From assembly GCF_002920635.1 (NCBI RefSeq), contig NZ_PQSR01000048.1, positions 1-53,951 of the forward strand: DNA of 53,951 bases, given 5' to 3'. This DNA comes from Streptomyces sp. Ru72. GTDB taxonomy: Bacteria; Actinomycetota; Actinomycetes; Streptomycetales; Streptomycetaceae. Positions 1 through 7,377 of this stretch are shown here, piece after piece. The position numbers were made by a program, and so were the translations under genes. The notes below the pieces were generated by a model, which ran no database searches, was not told the origin of the DNA, and saw nothing but the letters and a program-made list of their open reading frames with translations. The number at the start of each line of letters is the position of its first letter. Positions within the stretch are counted from its first letter, which is position 1.

Positions 1-2
1 AC

Positions 3-209
3 GGCATCCGCCCGGCGATCGCCGAACGGGGCCAGCCTCACGGTTCTGGCCTGGGCATCTTCCGTTGGGTGGTCGAGAGGACGATCGCCTGGCTGCACGG
101 CTTCCGCCGCCTGCGCATCCGCTGGGAACGACGCGACGACATCCACGAAGCCTTCCTCGGCCTCGCCACCTGCCTGATCACCTACCGCCACGTCCAACGC
201 CTTTGTTAG
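3..209 (+). pseudogene. IS5-family transposase, C-terminal fragment
   Basis: An open frame from the left edge to a TAG stop encodes 68 residues typical of the last part of IS5-type DDE transposases: WVVERTIAWLHGFRRLRIRW followed by a DDIHEAFL segment and a short tail. The catalytic glutamate (VER) is included, but everything upstream lies outside the window, so whether the element is complete cannot be judged here. Confidence 0.8.
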
Positions 210-293
210 GACCTCTAAGGGCCAGCATCGTGGCGTCAGAGCTCCCCGTTAGCATTGTGGCGCCGATTTGGGGCAGCGCGAGAGGAACAACGC

Positions 294-743
294 GTGGGTG
301 CATCGGGCTGGAGGTACGTCACGCCGTACCAGAGCCACTTCGGGGCCGCGCTGCAGACTGCGCGAGCCCAGGTTCTGGCGTCTGGCGAGTACTACGGCCC
401 CACGGAGTGGGGGCTGCCTGCGCCGGCCTCGCCGGATGAACTGTTGGAGAACCCGGTCTACTGGGAGTTCATGGGCACCAGCGGGACCCATTCGGTGCTG
501 GACGTCAACCGGGTGATCGCCGCTGAGGACGAGCACGATTTCGGTACTGTCCGGCCGTTGAGTGTGGCGGCAATCCGCGCTGGGTTCGGCTCCGATCAAC
601 CCAGCCTTGCGGACTTCAACGGCATGGATTTCGAGGACCTGGACGACTTGGAGGAGGCCCCGAAGTGGAGCGGCCACTGCATGGTCCTCTACGAGGACGG
701 CGTCCCGCGCGCGATTGCGTTTTGGGGCGTATCAGGCGACTGA
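294..743 (+). CDS. Hypothetical protein, 149 aa, possibly truncated at its C terminus
   Basis: I do not recognise a named domain. The GTG at 294 is preferred over the TTG at 255 because a GAGAGG ribosome-binding sequence lies just upstream and the MGASGWRYVTPYQ N terminus looks like a natural start. The protein is acidic in its second half (a run of Asp/Glu around GMDFEDLDDLEE), has no signal peptide or membrane helix, and ends VLYEDGVPRAIAFWGVSGD. The stop at 741-743 abuts the inverted end of an IS5-like relic, so the last residues may be supplied by the element. Codon use is normal for the region. Function unknown. Confidence 0.6.
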   Translation: MGASGWRYVTPYQSHFGAALQTARAQVLASGEYYGPTEWGLPAPASPDELLENPVYWEFMGTSGTHSVLDVNRVIAAEDEHDFGTVRPLSVAAIRAGFGSDQPSLADFNGMDFEDLDDLEEAPKWSGHCMVLYEDGVPRAIAFWGVSGD

Positions 744-744
744 G

Positions 745-838
745 ACCGTGTCCTATGTGGTGAGGCAGACGAGTCTCTTGTAGCAGCACAGGGCGGCCGC
801 TAGGCCGAGAACGGCAGGTAGCTCAGGGGGTTGCGTTC
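745..838 (-). pseudogene. IS5-like transposase, 3' end remnant
   Basis: Read on the minus strand this short stretch encodes RYERNPLSYLP and then, after a frame change, LGLAAALCCYKRLVCLTT followed by TAG. This resembles the extreme C terminus of an IS5-group transposase (RYER...ALCCYKRLxRLTT). The sequence just past the stop could be the element's terminal repeat. Only the last 30 or so codons survive. Confidence 0.4.
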
Positions 839-884
839 GTAGCGGGGGAGCAATTGTCAAGGTTTGTGGGTCGGTTGAGGTTGT

Positions 885-1320
885 TCACGCCGCAGCGGCC
901 TCTGGGCGTTCGACGAGGTGACCGTTGTCGAAGCGGGCCCCAGCGCGGACGAGGGCGACCAGGTGCGGTGCTGTGATGGCACGCCAGCGGGCTTGGGCGG
1001 ACTCGGCGAGCTTGAACACCATCGCCAGCGCGGCCGCCGGGCTGCCCGCGCCGCGGGTGACCTTGGTCCCGGAGCTTCACCGTGCTGAAGGCCGACTCAA
1101 TCGGGTTGGTCGTGCGCAGGTGGATCCAGTGTTCGGCCGGGAAATCGTAGAACGCGAGCAGCTCGTCCACGTCGTCGGTGCTCTTTTTGGCGGCTTTGGG
1201 CCACTTCGCGCCGTAGGTCTTCTCGAACGCCTTCACCGCCTTGAGGGCGTGGTCGCGGTCCTCGGCGTTGTAGATCTCCCGCATCGCCTTCTTCGCGCCC
1301 GGCTGCGGACTTCGGCAACA
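885..1320 (-). pseudogene. IS256-family (mutator-type) transposase, frameshifted C-terminal part
   Basis: The minus strand encodes pieces of an IS256-type transposase in shifting frames: LPKSA, then PGAKKAMREIYNAEDRDHAL, the FYDFPAEHWIHLRTTNPIES segment (the catalytic Glu is in NPIES), FSTVKLR, and after a further shift a C terminus ending in a run of alanines with TGA at 885-887. At least two single-base frameshifts (near 1306 and near 1085) disable it. The N-terminal two thirds, including the first catalytic Asp, are missing; homology stops abruptly near 1320. Confidence 0.75.
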
Positions 1321-1347
1321 CCGGTCCCGCTGACCAGTGAGACTGAC

Positions 1348-1387
1348 GAAGCCCACGGCGCTGACCAGATCGGATGCCGTGGGCTTC
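1348..1387. terminator. Perfect 12-bp inverted repeat, terminator-like hairpin
   Basis: GAAGCCCACGGC at 1348-1359 and its exact reverse complement at 1376-1387 flank a 16-nt loop. A 12-bp GC-rich stem in intergenic DNA fits a bidirectional intrinsic terminator, although the U tract is weak, as is common in actinomycetes. It could also be a leftover element end, because it sits next to the IS256 relic. Confidence 0.45.
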
Positions 1388-1707
1388 TGTCGTTCTTGGT
1401 CGGCGTCGGCTGACTTCGTACGGCCCAGAGATGGCCCGGGACTTGGGGCTCTGGAAAGCCGACCACCTCGAGGCGAACTATGGGCACGGTGGCACTGAGG
1501 TCTGCTGGGCACGTCGCACAGTCGCTCGGGGCCGCCGGCTAGTGGTTACGGTGGTTTCTGTACTTGGCTGCTGTACAACGGAGCCGCGCGGTGCGTCCGT
1601 GCCTGGTCCAGATTCGAGCGAATGGCCGCATACATGCCATTTCGGCGGTCCGGGTGAGCAGCTGGCGGGGTGGCGTCCGCCGGGACCGTGTCGCAGAGCC
1701 ACCTCGA

Positions 1708-1815
1708 TGCCGTGAGCGTCATGGAACGGCAGGCAGCGCCGTGTTCTGCTCACCAAAGTGCCGGACGAGGGCGTGGAGACGGCGGAAGGAATTGTTAGCG
1801 ACAGCGTCACAGTGA
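1708..1815 (+). pseudogene. Small Cys/Arg-rich (zinc-ribbon-like) protein, C-terminal fragment
   Basis: The last 35 codons of an open frame read CRERHGTAGSAVFCSPKCR and then TRAWRRRKELLA, ending in TGA at 1813-1815. The pattern C-x(12)-C-x3-C with a following Arg-Ala-Trp-Arg-Arg-Arg helix resembles small actinomycete proteins with a Cys-rich knuckle and a basic helix that may bind DNA or RNA. The upstream part of the frame (from 1564) looks non-coding, so the true N terminus is probably lost. The stop codon directly abuts the IS5 relic that begins at 1816. Confidence 0.35.
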
Positions 1816-2016
1816 CGCCTCGCCCGCCGGGGCACCGAGCACGGCTCCGGGCTCGGTGCCCAACGCTGGGTCGACGAGCTCGCGTTCGCCCACCTGCACT
1901 GGTTCCGCCGCCTGCGGATGCGCTGGGAGAACCACGACGACATCCACAAAGCGTTCCTCACCCTCGGATGCGCACTGATCTGCTGGCGACGCCTGAACGC
2001 AGCTGTCGCCCGCTAG
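1816..2016 (+). pseudogene. IS5-family transposase, C-terminal fragment
   Basis: A 66-codon open frame encodes HLHWFRRLRMRWENHDDIHK followed by AFLTLGCALICWRRL, the C-terminal end of an IS5-type transposase related to, but clearly different from, the fragment at 3-209. The RWVDELAF segment replaces the usual RWVVERTF, so the catalytic Glu position is altered. It ends at TAG 2014-2016, within a CTAG palindrome that is also the stop codon of the convergent gene. Confidence 0.7.
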
Positions 2017-3569
2017 TTTTTCTGAAGGGTGCGGGTGACACCCGCGATGACGGCGGTCGTCAGGACCCATCCGAAGGCGATCAGCAGGTAGGCCAGCCAC
2101 TGAAGGCAGTCGTTCGACCAGTACCAGGCCGTGCGCTGCCCTAGACCACCGATGGGGATCAAGAGGTCGAGTGTGTAGACAAGGGGCTGGAACGGGACGC
2201 CTTCGCCTCGTTGGACCGGGTTGGGCGAGTGAGTGCCGAAGGACAGCGTGCCCAGCAAGGTCAGCAGGAGGAGCCAGACTCCGGCCAGCCAGGGGCGGTA
2301 GCCGTAACCGACGGTCACGTCGAGCAAGTGCCCCCACACACGCGCGGCCGGGGGCAGAGTTTGACGCCGATGACGCTGCTTGGCCAGGAGCACGCGACGG
2401 GCGTCGTCGTCGTGACCGGCCTTCCGGTACCAGCTCGCCAACTGCTCATATGGCTGGGGGCTGTAGCCCGGGCTACGTCGTATCCACGCCACGCGGTGGG
2501 CCAAGGAGTCCCGTCGGCCCACTGCCTCCCGCCGCTCGCCTGCCTCGTCGACCTTGATGGAGCCGTAGACGAACCCGTCCAGCTCCACCACGTCCGGCCA
2601 GCTGTGCTCGTTGTCGTGGAGGTAGGACACCTGCGCGCCCCGCAGGTCCACGGTGCCGGACGGTGGCCGGGCGAGAGTGAAGTCGAAATCAACGGCCTGC
2701 ACCAGCAAGGCGACCAAGGACGGGCCAAGGCTGTCGGGCGTCCCGTTCAGAACGGCCCCTTCAAAGGTCAGGTTGTCCGAGATCCGGGCACCCCGCAGCC
2801 GTACAGTCCCGTTGGCGACGAACCCGTCGGAGAAGTCGAGCGTCGAGGCCACGGCGTTGTCCAGCGCGAGCGCCACCCCACGCTGGCCCGGGCGTTCCAG
2901 CAGCGCACCGCGCATGTGCAGTCCGCCTGGCAGCTGTGCCCCCATGAGACGTACTTCACCGTGTGCGACGAATCCGTCCTGGCAGTAGACCCCGCCCTCC
3001 GCGACCAGTCCCCCGGCGGACACAGCCCATTCCTCGGGTGCGCTGATCTCGGCGCCGCTGAGGTTCACGGCGCCGCTCACGTGGGCGTTGATGAGCGACA
3101 AGGCGGTGACCCTGCGGTGCAAGGGCGAGGCAGAGCCTCTTTCCACGCAAGAGCGCCGCAGGTCGAGGCGTCCCTCGGTACGGATCAAGCCGGCTTCCAC
3201 GCCCGGCACTCGGCTGCCCACGATCGCAATCGACTGGGTCGATGCTCCCGAAAGGTCCACGCCCTCCTCGAACCAGCAGTCCTCGAGCCACAGGGCGTGA
3301 GCGATCTGCGCGCCGGCCAGGTTGAGGTGCCCGGATATCCGCGCCCCCGCGAGCCTCAGACACGCCACGGCGCTTGGCCGCGCGGTGTTCGCACCCAGCA
3401 GCAGCGCCACGATCACAGCAGCCCGAACCGTCCGCCCAGGGCCCCACTGTCCACCCTCGACGACACAGTCGTCCTCCGGCACGCCTGTACGCAGGTCCAC
3501 GCGGCGTCCCTCAGGGAACGCCTCCCACAGCTCACGCTCCGGTGAAGTCAACTCGTCGTATGAGAGCAC
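2013..3569 (-). CDS. Pentapeptide-repeat-like membrane protein, 518 aa
   Basis: Residues from about 65 to 330 form repeated short segments of the type LRLAGARISGHLNLAGAQI, VDLSGA, VNLSGAEISA, VRLRGARISDNLTFEGA, VDLRGAQVSYL. These resemble a pentapeptide-type right-handed beta-helix with Leu/Val at the core. After a charged linker with a WYRKAGHDDDARRVLLAKQR helix (TPR-like), the C-terminal 110 residues carry two strong hydrophobic segments (WLAGVWLLLLTLLGTLSF and LQWLAYLLIAFGWVLTTAVIAGV), so the protein is probably membrane anchored. Streptomyces genomes often carry such proteins, sometimes labelled oxidoreductase without support. The start is GTG at 3567-3569. The TAG stop is shared palindromically with the convergent IS5 fragment. 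No catalytic motif is visible; a scaffold role is inferred. Confidence 0.75.
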   Translation of the reverse strand: MLSYDELTSPERELWEAFPEGRRVDLRTGVPEDDCVVEGGQWGPGRTVRAAVIVALLLGANTARPSAVACLRLAGARISGHLNLAGAQIAHALWLEDCWFEEGVDLSGASTQSIAIVGSRVPGVEAGLIRTEGRLDLRRSCVERGSASPLHRRVTALSLINAHVSGAVNLSGAEISAPEEWAVSAGGLVAEGGVYCQDGFVAHGEVRLMGAQLPGGLHMRGALLERPGQRGVALALDNAVASTLDFSDGFVANGTVRLRGARISDNLTFEGAVLNGTPDSLGPSLVALLVQAVDFDFTLARPPSGTVDLRGAQVSYLHDNEHSWPDVVELDGFVYGSIKVDEAGERREAVGRRDSLAHRVAWIRRSPGYSPQPYEQLASWYRKAGHDDDARRVLLAKQRHRRQTLPPAARVWGHLLDVTVGYGYRPWLAGVWLLLLTLLGTLSFGTHSPNPVQRGEGVPFQPLVYTLDLLIPIGGLGQRTAWYWSNDCLQWLAYLLIAFGWVLTTAVIAGVTRTLQKN

Positions 3570-3717
3570 CCATGCAGAGTAGTGATCTTCCTTCGCGCCC
3601 GCCTCACCCTACCGCCGGCGGATCGGAGGGCGGCATTCGCCGGCCAGGAGTAGGACGCCCCCGGGGTGGGCCGCCTGCATCCCGTGGCCGACTCCGCGCG
3701 ATGATCCGATTATGCGG

Positions 3718-4089
3718 TTACGCGTCGATGGTCATGACCTCGAACAGGTGGCCGCCGGCACGCCAGTAGAGGCCGCGGTGCGCGAGTGGGTGGCTGGTTC
3801 GGAGGTTGGCGGGGTTGGCGGGGTCGTCGCCGTACGGACGTCCGGCAGTCTGCAGCCGGGCGAGGATGCCGTCGAAGGTGTCGTTGTCGGCCCGGAATGC
3901 GAGGTGGTGTTCCGGTACCGGCCCAGCTTTGGCGATGAAGTCGACGGTGAAGGTCGGACCGATACGGGTGACGGCAAACGGGCCCGAGATGCCTTCGTAG
4001 GTGCCCCCCAGGACCCATGCGCGGTCTCGCGCTTGGCCCTGGTGGTCGGCGACCGGCAGGACGGTGTGATCGGGGTGGATGACCGGCAC
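3718..4089 (-). CDS. VOC-family (glyoxalase/bleomycin-resistance-like) protein, 123 aa
   Basis: The sequence has the VOC superfamily layout: an N-terminal strand with a possible metal ligand (PDHTVLPVAD), a FTVDFIAKAGPVPEHHLAFR core, and a C-terminal GLYWRAGGHLFEVMTIDA strand with a Glu in the last-ligand position. The length fits single-subunit VOC dimers. The loop that normally carries the helix after strand 1 reads ARDRAWVLGG, without the usual FYxxxLG motif, so the N-terminal part may be divergent or slightly decayed. The start is GTG at 4087-4089. Substrate cannot be predicted. Confidence 0.65.
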   Translation of the reverse strand: MPVIHPDHTVLPVADHQGQARDRAWVLGGTYEGISGPFAVTRIGPTFTVDFIAKAGPVPEHHLAFRADNDTFDGILARLQTAGRPYGDDPANPANLRTSHPLAHRGLYWRAGGHLFEVMTIDA

Positions 4090-4093
4090 GATG

Positions 4094-4352
4094 GGCGCTT
4101 ACCAGCGCGATGGCCGCATCCCAGTCCCGGATCTGTTCCGCTGCCCGGGCCCGCTCGAACCACTCCAGAGGACGAGTATCGCGTAACGCTGTCTCGTACA
4201 ACGCGGCCGGAGCGGTCGCGGTCAGCCCAAGCGTCTACCGATGCCCCGCCGAATGCTGCCAAAGCGACCTCTGACATCCGGGCAGCCCATTCGTCCGTCC
4301 CGCACAGGCGGAGCGAGTGGATACGGTCCCGTGCGCCCAAGCGGCAGGCCAT
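4094..4352 (-). pseudogene. Degraded remnant of an unidentified actinomycete gene
   Basis: Two minus-strand frames give protein-like text that reads on from one to the other: DEWAARMSEVALAAFGGASV (from 4352) and then YETALRDTRPLEWFERARAA plus EQIRDWDAAIALVSAH (to about 4094). The second piece looks like part of a helical-repeat hypothetical protein. The frame change near 4210 and the loss of the rest, which is replaced by the VOC gene, point to a broken gene. I cannot name a function. Confidence 0.35.
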
Positions 4353-4674
4353 TCCTCAGTCTGGCGCGTCGACCGCGCCCGGCCCACACCGCACGTGCAC
4401 GGCCCTCGGCCGCCTCGCTGAACCCGGCTCCGCGTCGCCCCGCCGACGAACCGGATGACAATGGGCGCGCGGCGCTGTCCACCGACGTCTGGAGGGACTG
4501 CCCCGTGCTCATCCCCCGCCCGCGCCGCCGGATCCGGTCGGCGGAAGCGTGAGGGATGGAGCACCGCTGCGCCTCCACAGTCCTGTGCTTGTTCCGAGGG
4601 GCGCCACGGTGACGCCGTTGTCAGTGGCTCCCATCAGAATGTCGCGGACAGAGATGGCGATGCAGGAGTGACGT
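4353..4674. other. Intergenic stretch without a recognisable gene
   Basis: Frames here have no family resemblance and look like antisense noise. The only functional sign is the AGGAG ribosome-binding sequence at the right end that serves the DUF4259 gene. Confidence 0.5.
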
Positions 4675-5100
4675 ATGGGTACCTGGGCTGTCGGTCCCTT
4701 TGACAACGACACCGCAGCGGATTTCTGCGGGGACCTTGATGAGGCGGCCGTAGGCGAACGCGAGGGCATTGTCCGCAGCGCTCTCATACGCGTGATCGAC
4801 ACCGCGGGCTACCTGGAAGCACCCGAGTCCGAGGAAGCCGTAGTTGCGGCCGCTCTTGTCGCCGCGCAGTGCCCTGGGGGTGAGCCTGCCGATCCCGTTT
4901 ATGGGACGAAAGAGCCTCTTCCTGATCTCACCGGCCTGCGCGATCTCGCTCTCCAGGCCCTCGACCGCGTCATGACCGATCCTTCCGAGCTGAAGGACCT
5001 GTGGGCCGAGTCGGATGGCGGCCCCTGGTGCGCGAACCTCCACCGCCTGCAGAACGTGCTCCTGCCACAGCAGCCCACGGAACAGCTCAGCCTGATCTGA
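4675..5100 (+). CDS. DUF4259 domain protein, 141 aa
   Basis: The N terminus MGTWAVGPFDNDTAADFCGD is the hallmark of the DUF4259 family: a buried GPFxNDxAxDF motif followed by a helical bundle. The rest (EEAVVAAALVAAQCPGG and a long C-terminal helix ending HRLQNVLLP) also fits. AGGAG lies 6 nt before the ATG. It is the first of three small plus-strand genes (gap of 41 nt to the next) that probably form one unit. The family's biochemical role is unknown; it is a small cytosolic protein without a catalytic signature. Confidence 0.85.
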   Translation: MGTWAVGPFDNDTAADFCGDLDEAAVGEREGIVRSALIRVIDTAGYLEAPESEEAVVAAALVAAQCPGGEPADPVYGTKEPLPDLTGLRDLALQALDRVMTDPSELKDLWAESDGGPWCANLHRLQNVLLPQQPTEQLSLI

Positions 5101-5141
5101 CTGACCGCAACCACTCCTCAACTCTTACCTGGAAGGCTTCC

Positions 5142-5546
5142 ATGAGCTGGGACGTACTCCTCCTCCGTCTGCCCGACGACCTCACCTCCGTGCAGGAGAT
5201 CCCTGCCGATCACACCCCGGACTCGCTCGGCCGACGACGCGACGTACTCGCCGCCGTCACCCAGGCCTGTCCCGAAGCTGATCTCTCGGATCCCACCTGG
5301 GGGGAGCTTTCCGGCCCCACTTGGTCCATCGAGCTCAACATCGGCTCTGAAGACCCGGTGGACTCGATCATGCTCCATATCCGGGGCTCCGGTGACGACG
5401 TGCTGACGCCCGTCTTCCGTCTTGCCGAGGCTCTGCGGTGCAAGGTGCTCGACTGCGCGCAAGGAGACCTGATCGCTCCGGGGCAAACGTCAGGCTGGCG
5501 CACTTTCGCGAAGTTCCGCGATCGAGTGGTCGGACTCTCTCAGTGA
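5142..5546 (+). CDS. Hypothetical protein, 134 aa
   Basis: MSWDVLLLRLPDD begins a compact alpha/beta protein with a GGAAGG ribosome-binding site at good spacing. The layout (N-terminal strand, a TWSIELNIGSEDPVDSIMLH beta region, a C-terminal helix rich in Leu/Arg, GWRTFAKFRDRVVGLS) is typical of small actinomycete orphan proteins found with DUF4259/DUF4253 neighbours. I do not recognise a defined family. It is cytosolic, with no membrane or secretion signal. The tight spacing to the DUF4259 gene upstream and the DUF4253 gene 46 nt downstream suggests co-expression. Confidence 0.65.
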   Translation: MSWDVLLLRLPDDLTSVQEIPADHTPDSLGRRRDVLAAVTQACPEADLSDPTWGELSGPTWSIELNIGSEDPVDSIMLHIRGSGDDVLTPVFRLAEALRCKVLDCAQGDLIAPGQTSGWRTFAKFRDRVVGLSQ

Positions 5547-5592
5547 TGCCTCATGGTCGAAGCACTAGCATCCGCCCCATGCATCCTGAAGC

Positions 5593-6390
5593 GTGTTGAG
5601 CCTTGAGGGCCTTCTTCCGCCCGGGCGGATGGTCACGTCCAACGAAGGGGACGGAGACGCACAGCCCCTCTGGCTCAGTGACGGGCCGGCCACGGCCGAG
5701 CTGTGGACGCGGATGCACGCTGAACACACACGCTCCGGCCTGTGGCCGCTGCTGCTCGACTCGCTGGATCCGAACGACGGCGCGTTCCGCCCATGGGGAT
5801 CCGGAGAGGTCTTCCCCGAGCAGATGTCCTCCCCTGCCAGCCACGACCCTGCCAGCCTCCTCGGACAGTGGTGGGCGACCCACACCTCCGTCGACGAAGA
5901 CGACGACATGCTCGACGCCGACAGGCGCCTCGCCGTCACGGCCCCCTTCGGACAGAGCTGGCCCGGCCTCGCGCCCAGCCGGCAAACGGCAACGAACCCC
6001 GATCAACTGGCTGCCGAGTTCGCACAGGCGTTCCTCGCCGACCGCCCGCAGACACGTCTGGGGCTGGTCGCCGCAGCGTCCGGTTCCGAGGCGCTGACGG
6101 CCGGGGGCTGGGGCGGACCCTGCAACTACGACAACGACACCGCGAAATTCTCCGCCGTCCTCCGCGACTGGGAGCACTGGTTCGGCGCCCGTGTCATCGC
6201 GGTCGGCTTTTCCACGCTGCACCTCAGCGTCGCCGCGCCACCGGCGAAGGAGCATGAGGCTCTCCTGGTCGCGGCCGAGCACTTCGCCTTCTGCCCGGAC
6301 GACATCTGGCAGGGCAGCAGGCCGTACACATTGGCCGCGTACGCCAAGCGGATCACCGGTGCTCATCGCTGGGACTTCTGGTGGGACTGA
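5593..6390 (+). CDS. DUF4253 domain protein, 265 aa
   Basis: The C-terminal half contains the DUF4253 core: a PCNYDNDTAKFSAVLRDWEH segment, WFGARVIAVGFSTLHLSVAAPP, an EALLVAAEHFAFCPDDIWQG block, and the terminal HRWDFWWD. The N-terminal half is less conserved and rich in Trp and Asp. Start codons GTG (5593) and TTG (5596) are adjacent; no strong ribosome-binding sequence separates them. The family is widespread in Streptomyces and has no known activity. It is the last gene of the DUF4259 / hypothetical / DUF4253 row. An immunity- or antitoxin-like role would be speculation. Confidence 0.8.
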   Translation: MLSLEGLLPPGRMVTSNEGDGDAQPLWLSDGPATAELWTRMHAEHTRSGLWPLLLDSLDPNDGAFRPWGSGEVFPEQMSSPASHDPASLLGQWWATHTSVDEDDDMLDADRRLAVTAPFGQSWPGLAPSRQTATNPDQLAAEFAQAFLADRPQTRLGLVAAASGSEALTAGGWGGPCNYDNDTAKFSAVLRDWEHWFGARVIAVGFSTLHLSVAAPPAKEHEALLVAAEHFAFCPDDIWQGSRPYTLAAYAKRITGAHRWDFWWD

Positions 6391-6446
6391 TCCGCTTCCC
6401 GTAAAAACGCTCACCAGGAAGTCGGCCGGCTTGGCCAGGCTCCACG

Positions 6447-6543
6447 TCACCACCGACCCGCTGCCCCGGCGGATGATCCGCAGCAGGCGCTGCCCCTCGT
6501 CGTCATCGATCCCGCGGACGCGTACTCGCTCAGCCACCGGCAC
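6447..6543 (-). pseudogene. IS630-family transposase, N-terminal fragment
   Basis: From 6543 the minus strand reads VAERVRVRGIDDDEGQRLLR followed by IIRRGSGSVVTW, matching the N terminus of actinomycete IS630 transposases (helix-turn-helix region). Homology ends after the GSVVTW motif, and the frame runs antisense into the DUF4253 gene. Only about 30 codons are left. Confidence 0.65.
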
Positions 6544-6573
6544 AGCTTCCCTGCCCCGCGTTGCCGGCGATGG

Positions 6574-6906
6574 TCATTCCGTCGGCGTGCCGACCCGCAG
6601 CCGGTTGCCGTCAAGGTCGCGCAGCTCGATCTCACGCGCCCACGGAGCATCCTTCACCTGCGCACCGAACTCGGAGGCGATGGCCTCGACATCACGAACG
6701 CGGAGGTAGACCAACGTGTCGGGACGGGCATCACCCCTGTGCTCCGACAAGAACAACCGCACTCCGCCCCGGGCGACCTCGACGAACGCGGGAAGTCCCG
6801 GTTCGAAGCGGTGTTCCCACTGCTTGGCGAAGCCCAGCCGCTCGTACCAAGCGACCGACGCCGCAGCGTCCTCGACGCGAAGAATGGGAATGACTTCTTC
6901 GTCCAT
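6574..6906 (-). CDS. VOC-family (bleomycin-resistance-like) protein, 110 aa
   Basis: MDEEVIPILRVEDAAASVAW and then YERLGFAKQWEH is a classical VOC N-terminal module, and EIELRDLDGNRLRVGTPTE at the C terminus carries the DPDGN-like signature (here DLDGN). The length is that of single-module proteins of the bleomycin-binding type, which act by sequestration. The ATG at 6904-6906 was chosen because the conserved N terminus begins there; the frame stays open upstream without conserved sequence. The gene stands alone between an IS630 and an IS5 relic, suggesting delivery with mobile DNA. Ligand unknown. Confidence 0.8.
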   Translation of the reverse strand: MDEEVIPILRVEDAAASVAWYERLGFAKQWEHRFEPGLPAFVEVARGGVRLFLSEHRGDARPDTLVYLRVRDVEAIASEFGAQVKDAPWAREIELRDLDGNRLRVGTPTE

Positions 6907-6991
6907 GGAGTCATCGTCGCAGACGAGCAGACCCCCCAGGGCGAACCTTGCCTGATGCGGCACTAGCTCAACCGAACGGTGTGACTGCAAG

Positions 6992-7249
6992 GCATGGGAG
7001 CTGTCCGGTGCGAAGGCCGCCGTCGGCCATACGACAGTGATCGCCGACGGTGGCTACCGCGGCACCGGACTGGTCATCCCCCACCGTCGCGAATCCGGCC
7101 AGAGTGCACTTCCGGGCTGCAAGGAGGAACACAACCGCTCACACCGCAGGGTCCACGCGCGCGTTGAGCACACCTTCGCCCGAATGAAGGGATGGAAGAT
7201 CCTGCGCGACTGCCGCCTCAAGGGCGACGGCTCGCTACTCACTCGATGA
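6992..7249 (+). pseudogene. IS5-family transposase, C-terminal fragment
   Basis: The frame encodes GAKAAVGHTTVIADGGYRGT, GLVIPHRR and then HARVEHTFARMKGWKILRDC RLKGDG, a DDE transposase C-terminal half with the second Asp (IADGGY) and the Glu (VEHTF). It ends after SLLTR rather than in the usual 20-residue tail, because it is joined to a foreign VOC relic. The first part of the gene is absent. Confidence 0.75.
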
Positions 7250-7310
7250 ACTGGACGATCACGCCGCTGGGGTCGGTGACCTGGAAGTAGCGTTCGCCCA
7301 GGGGTCCTCG
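7239..7310 (-). pseudogene. VOC-family protein, C-terminal remnant
   Basis: The minus strand encodes GERYFQVTDPSGVIVQFIE followed by TGA at 7239-7241. This is the last strand of a glyoxalase/VOC protein, with the DPSGV turn and the final Glu ligand. Nothing recognisable precedes it, and it overlaps the end of the IS5 fragment by 11 bp, so it marks a recombination or insertion scar. Confidence 0.55.
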
Positions 7311-7377
7311 GCAGCGGCATGGTGATGTCGACGCTTCGGCGCGCAGCCGCTTCTCCCGGCCATGGTGGTTGTCATTG

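Noticed and set aside
2211..3545. A plus-strand frame of about 440 codons opposite the pentapeptide-like protein
   Set aside because: The repeat pattern and membrane helices are on the minus strand; the plus strand has no family resemblance.
4675..6390. A toxin/immunity cluster based on the DUF4259/DUF4253 row
   Set aside because: No toxin domain, secretion signal or polymorphic-toxin repeat is nearby, so this idea is kept only as a question.
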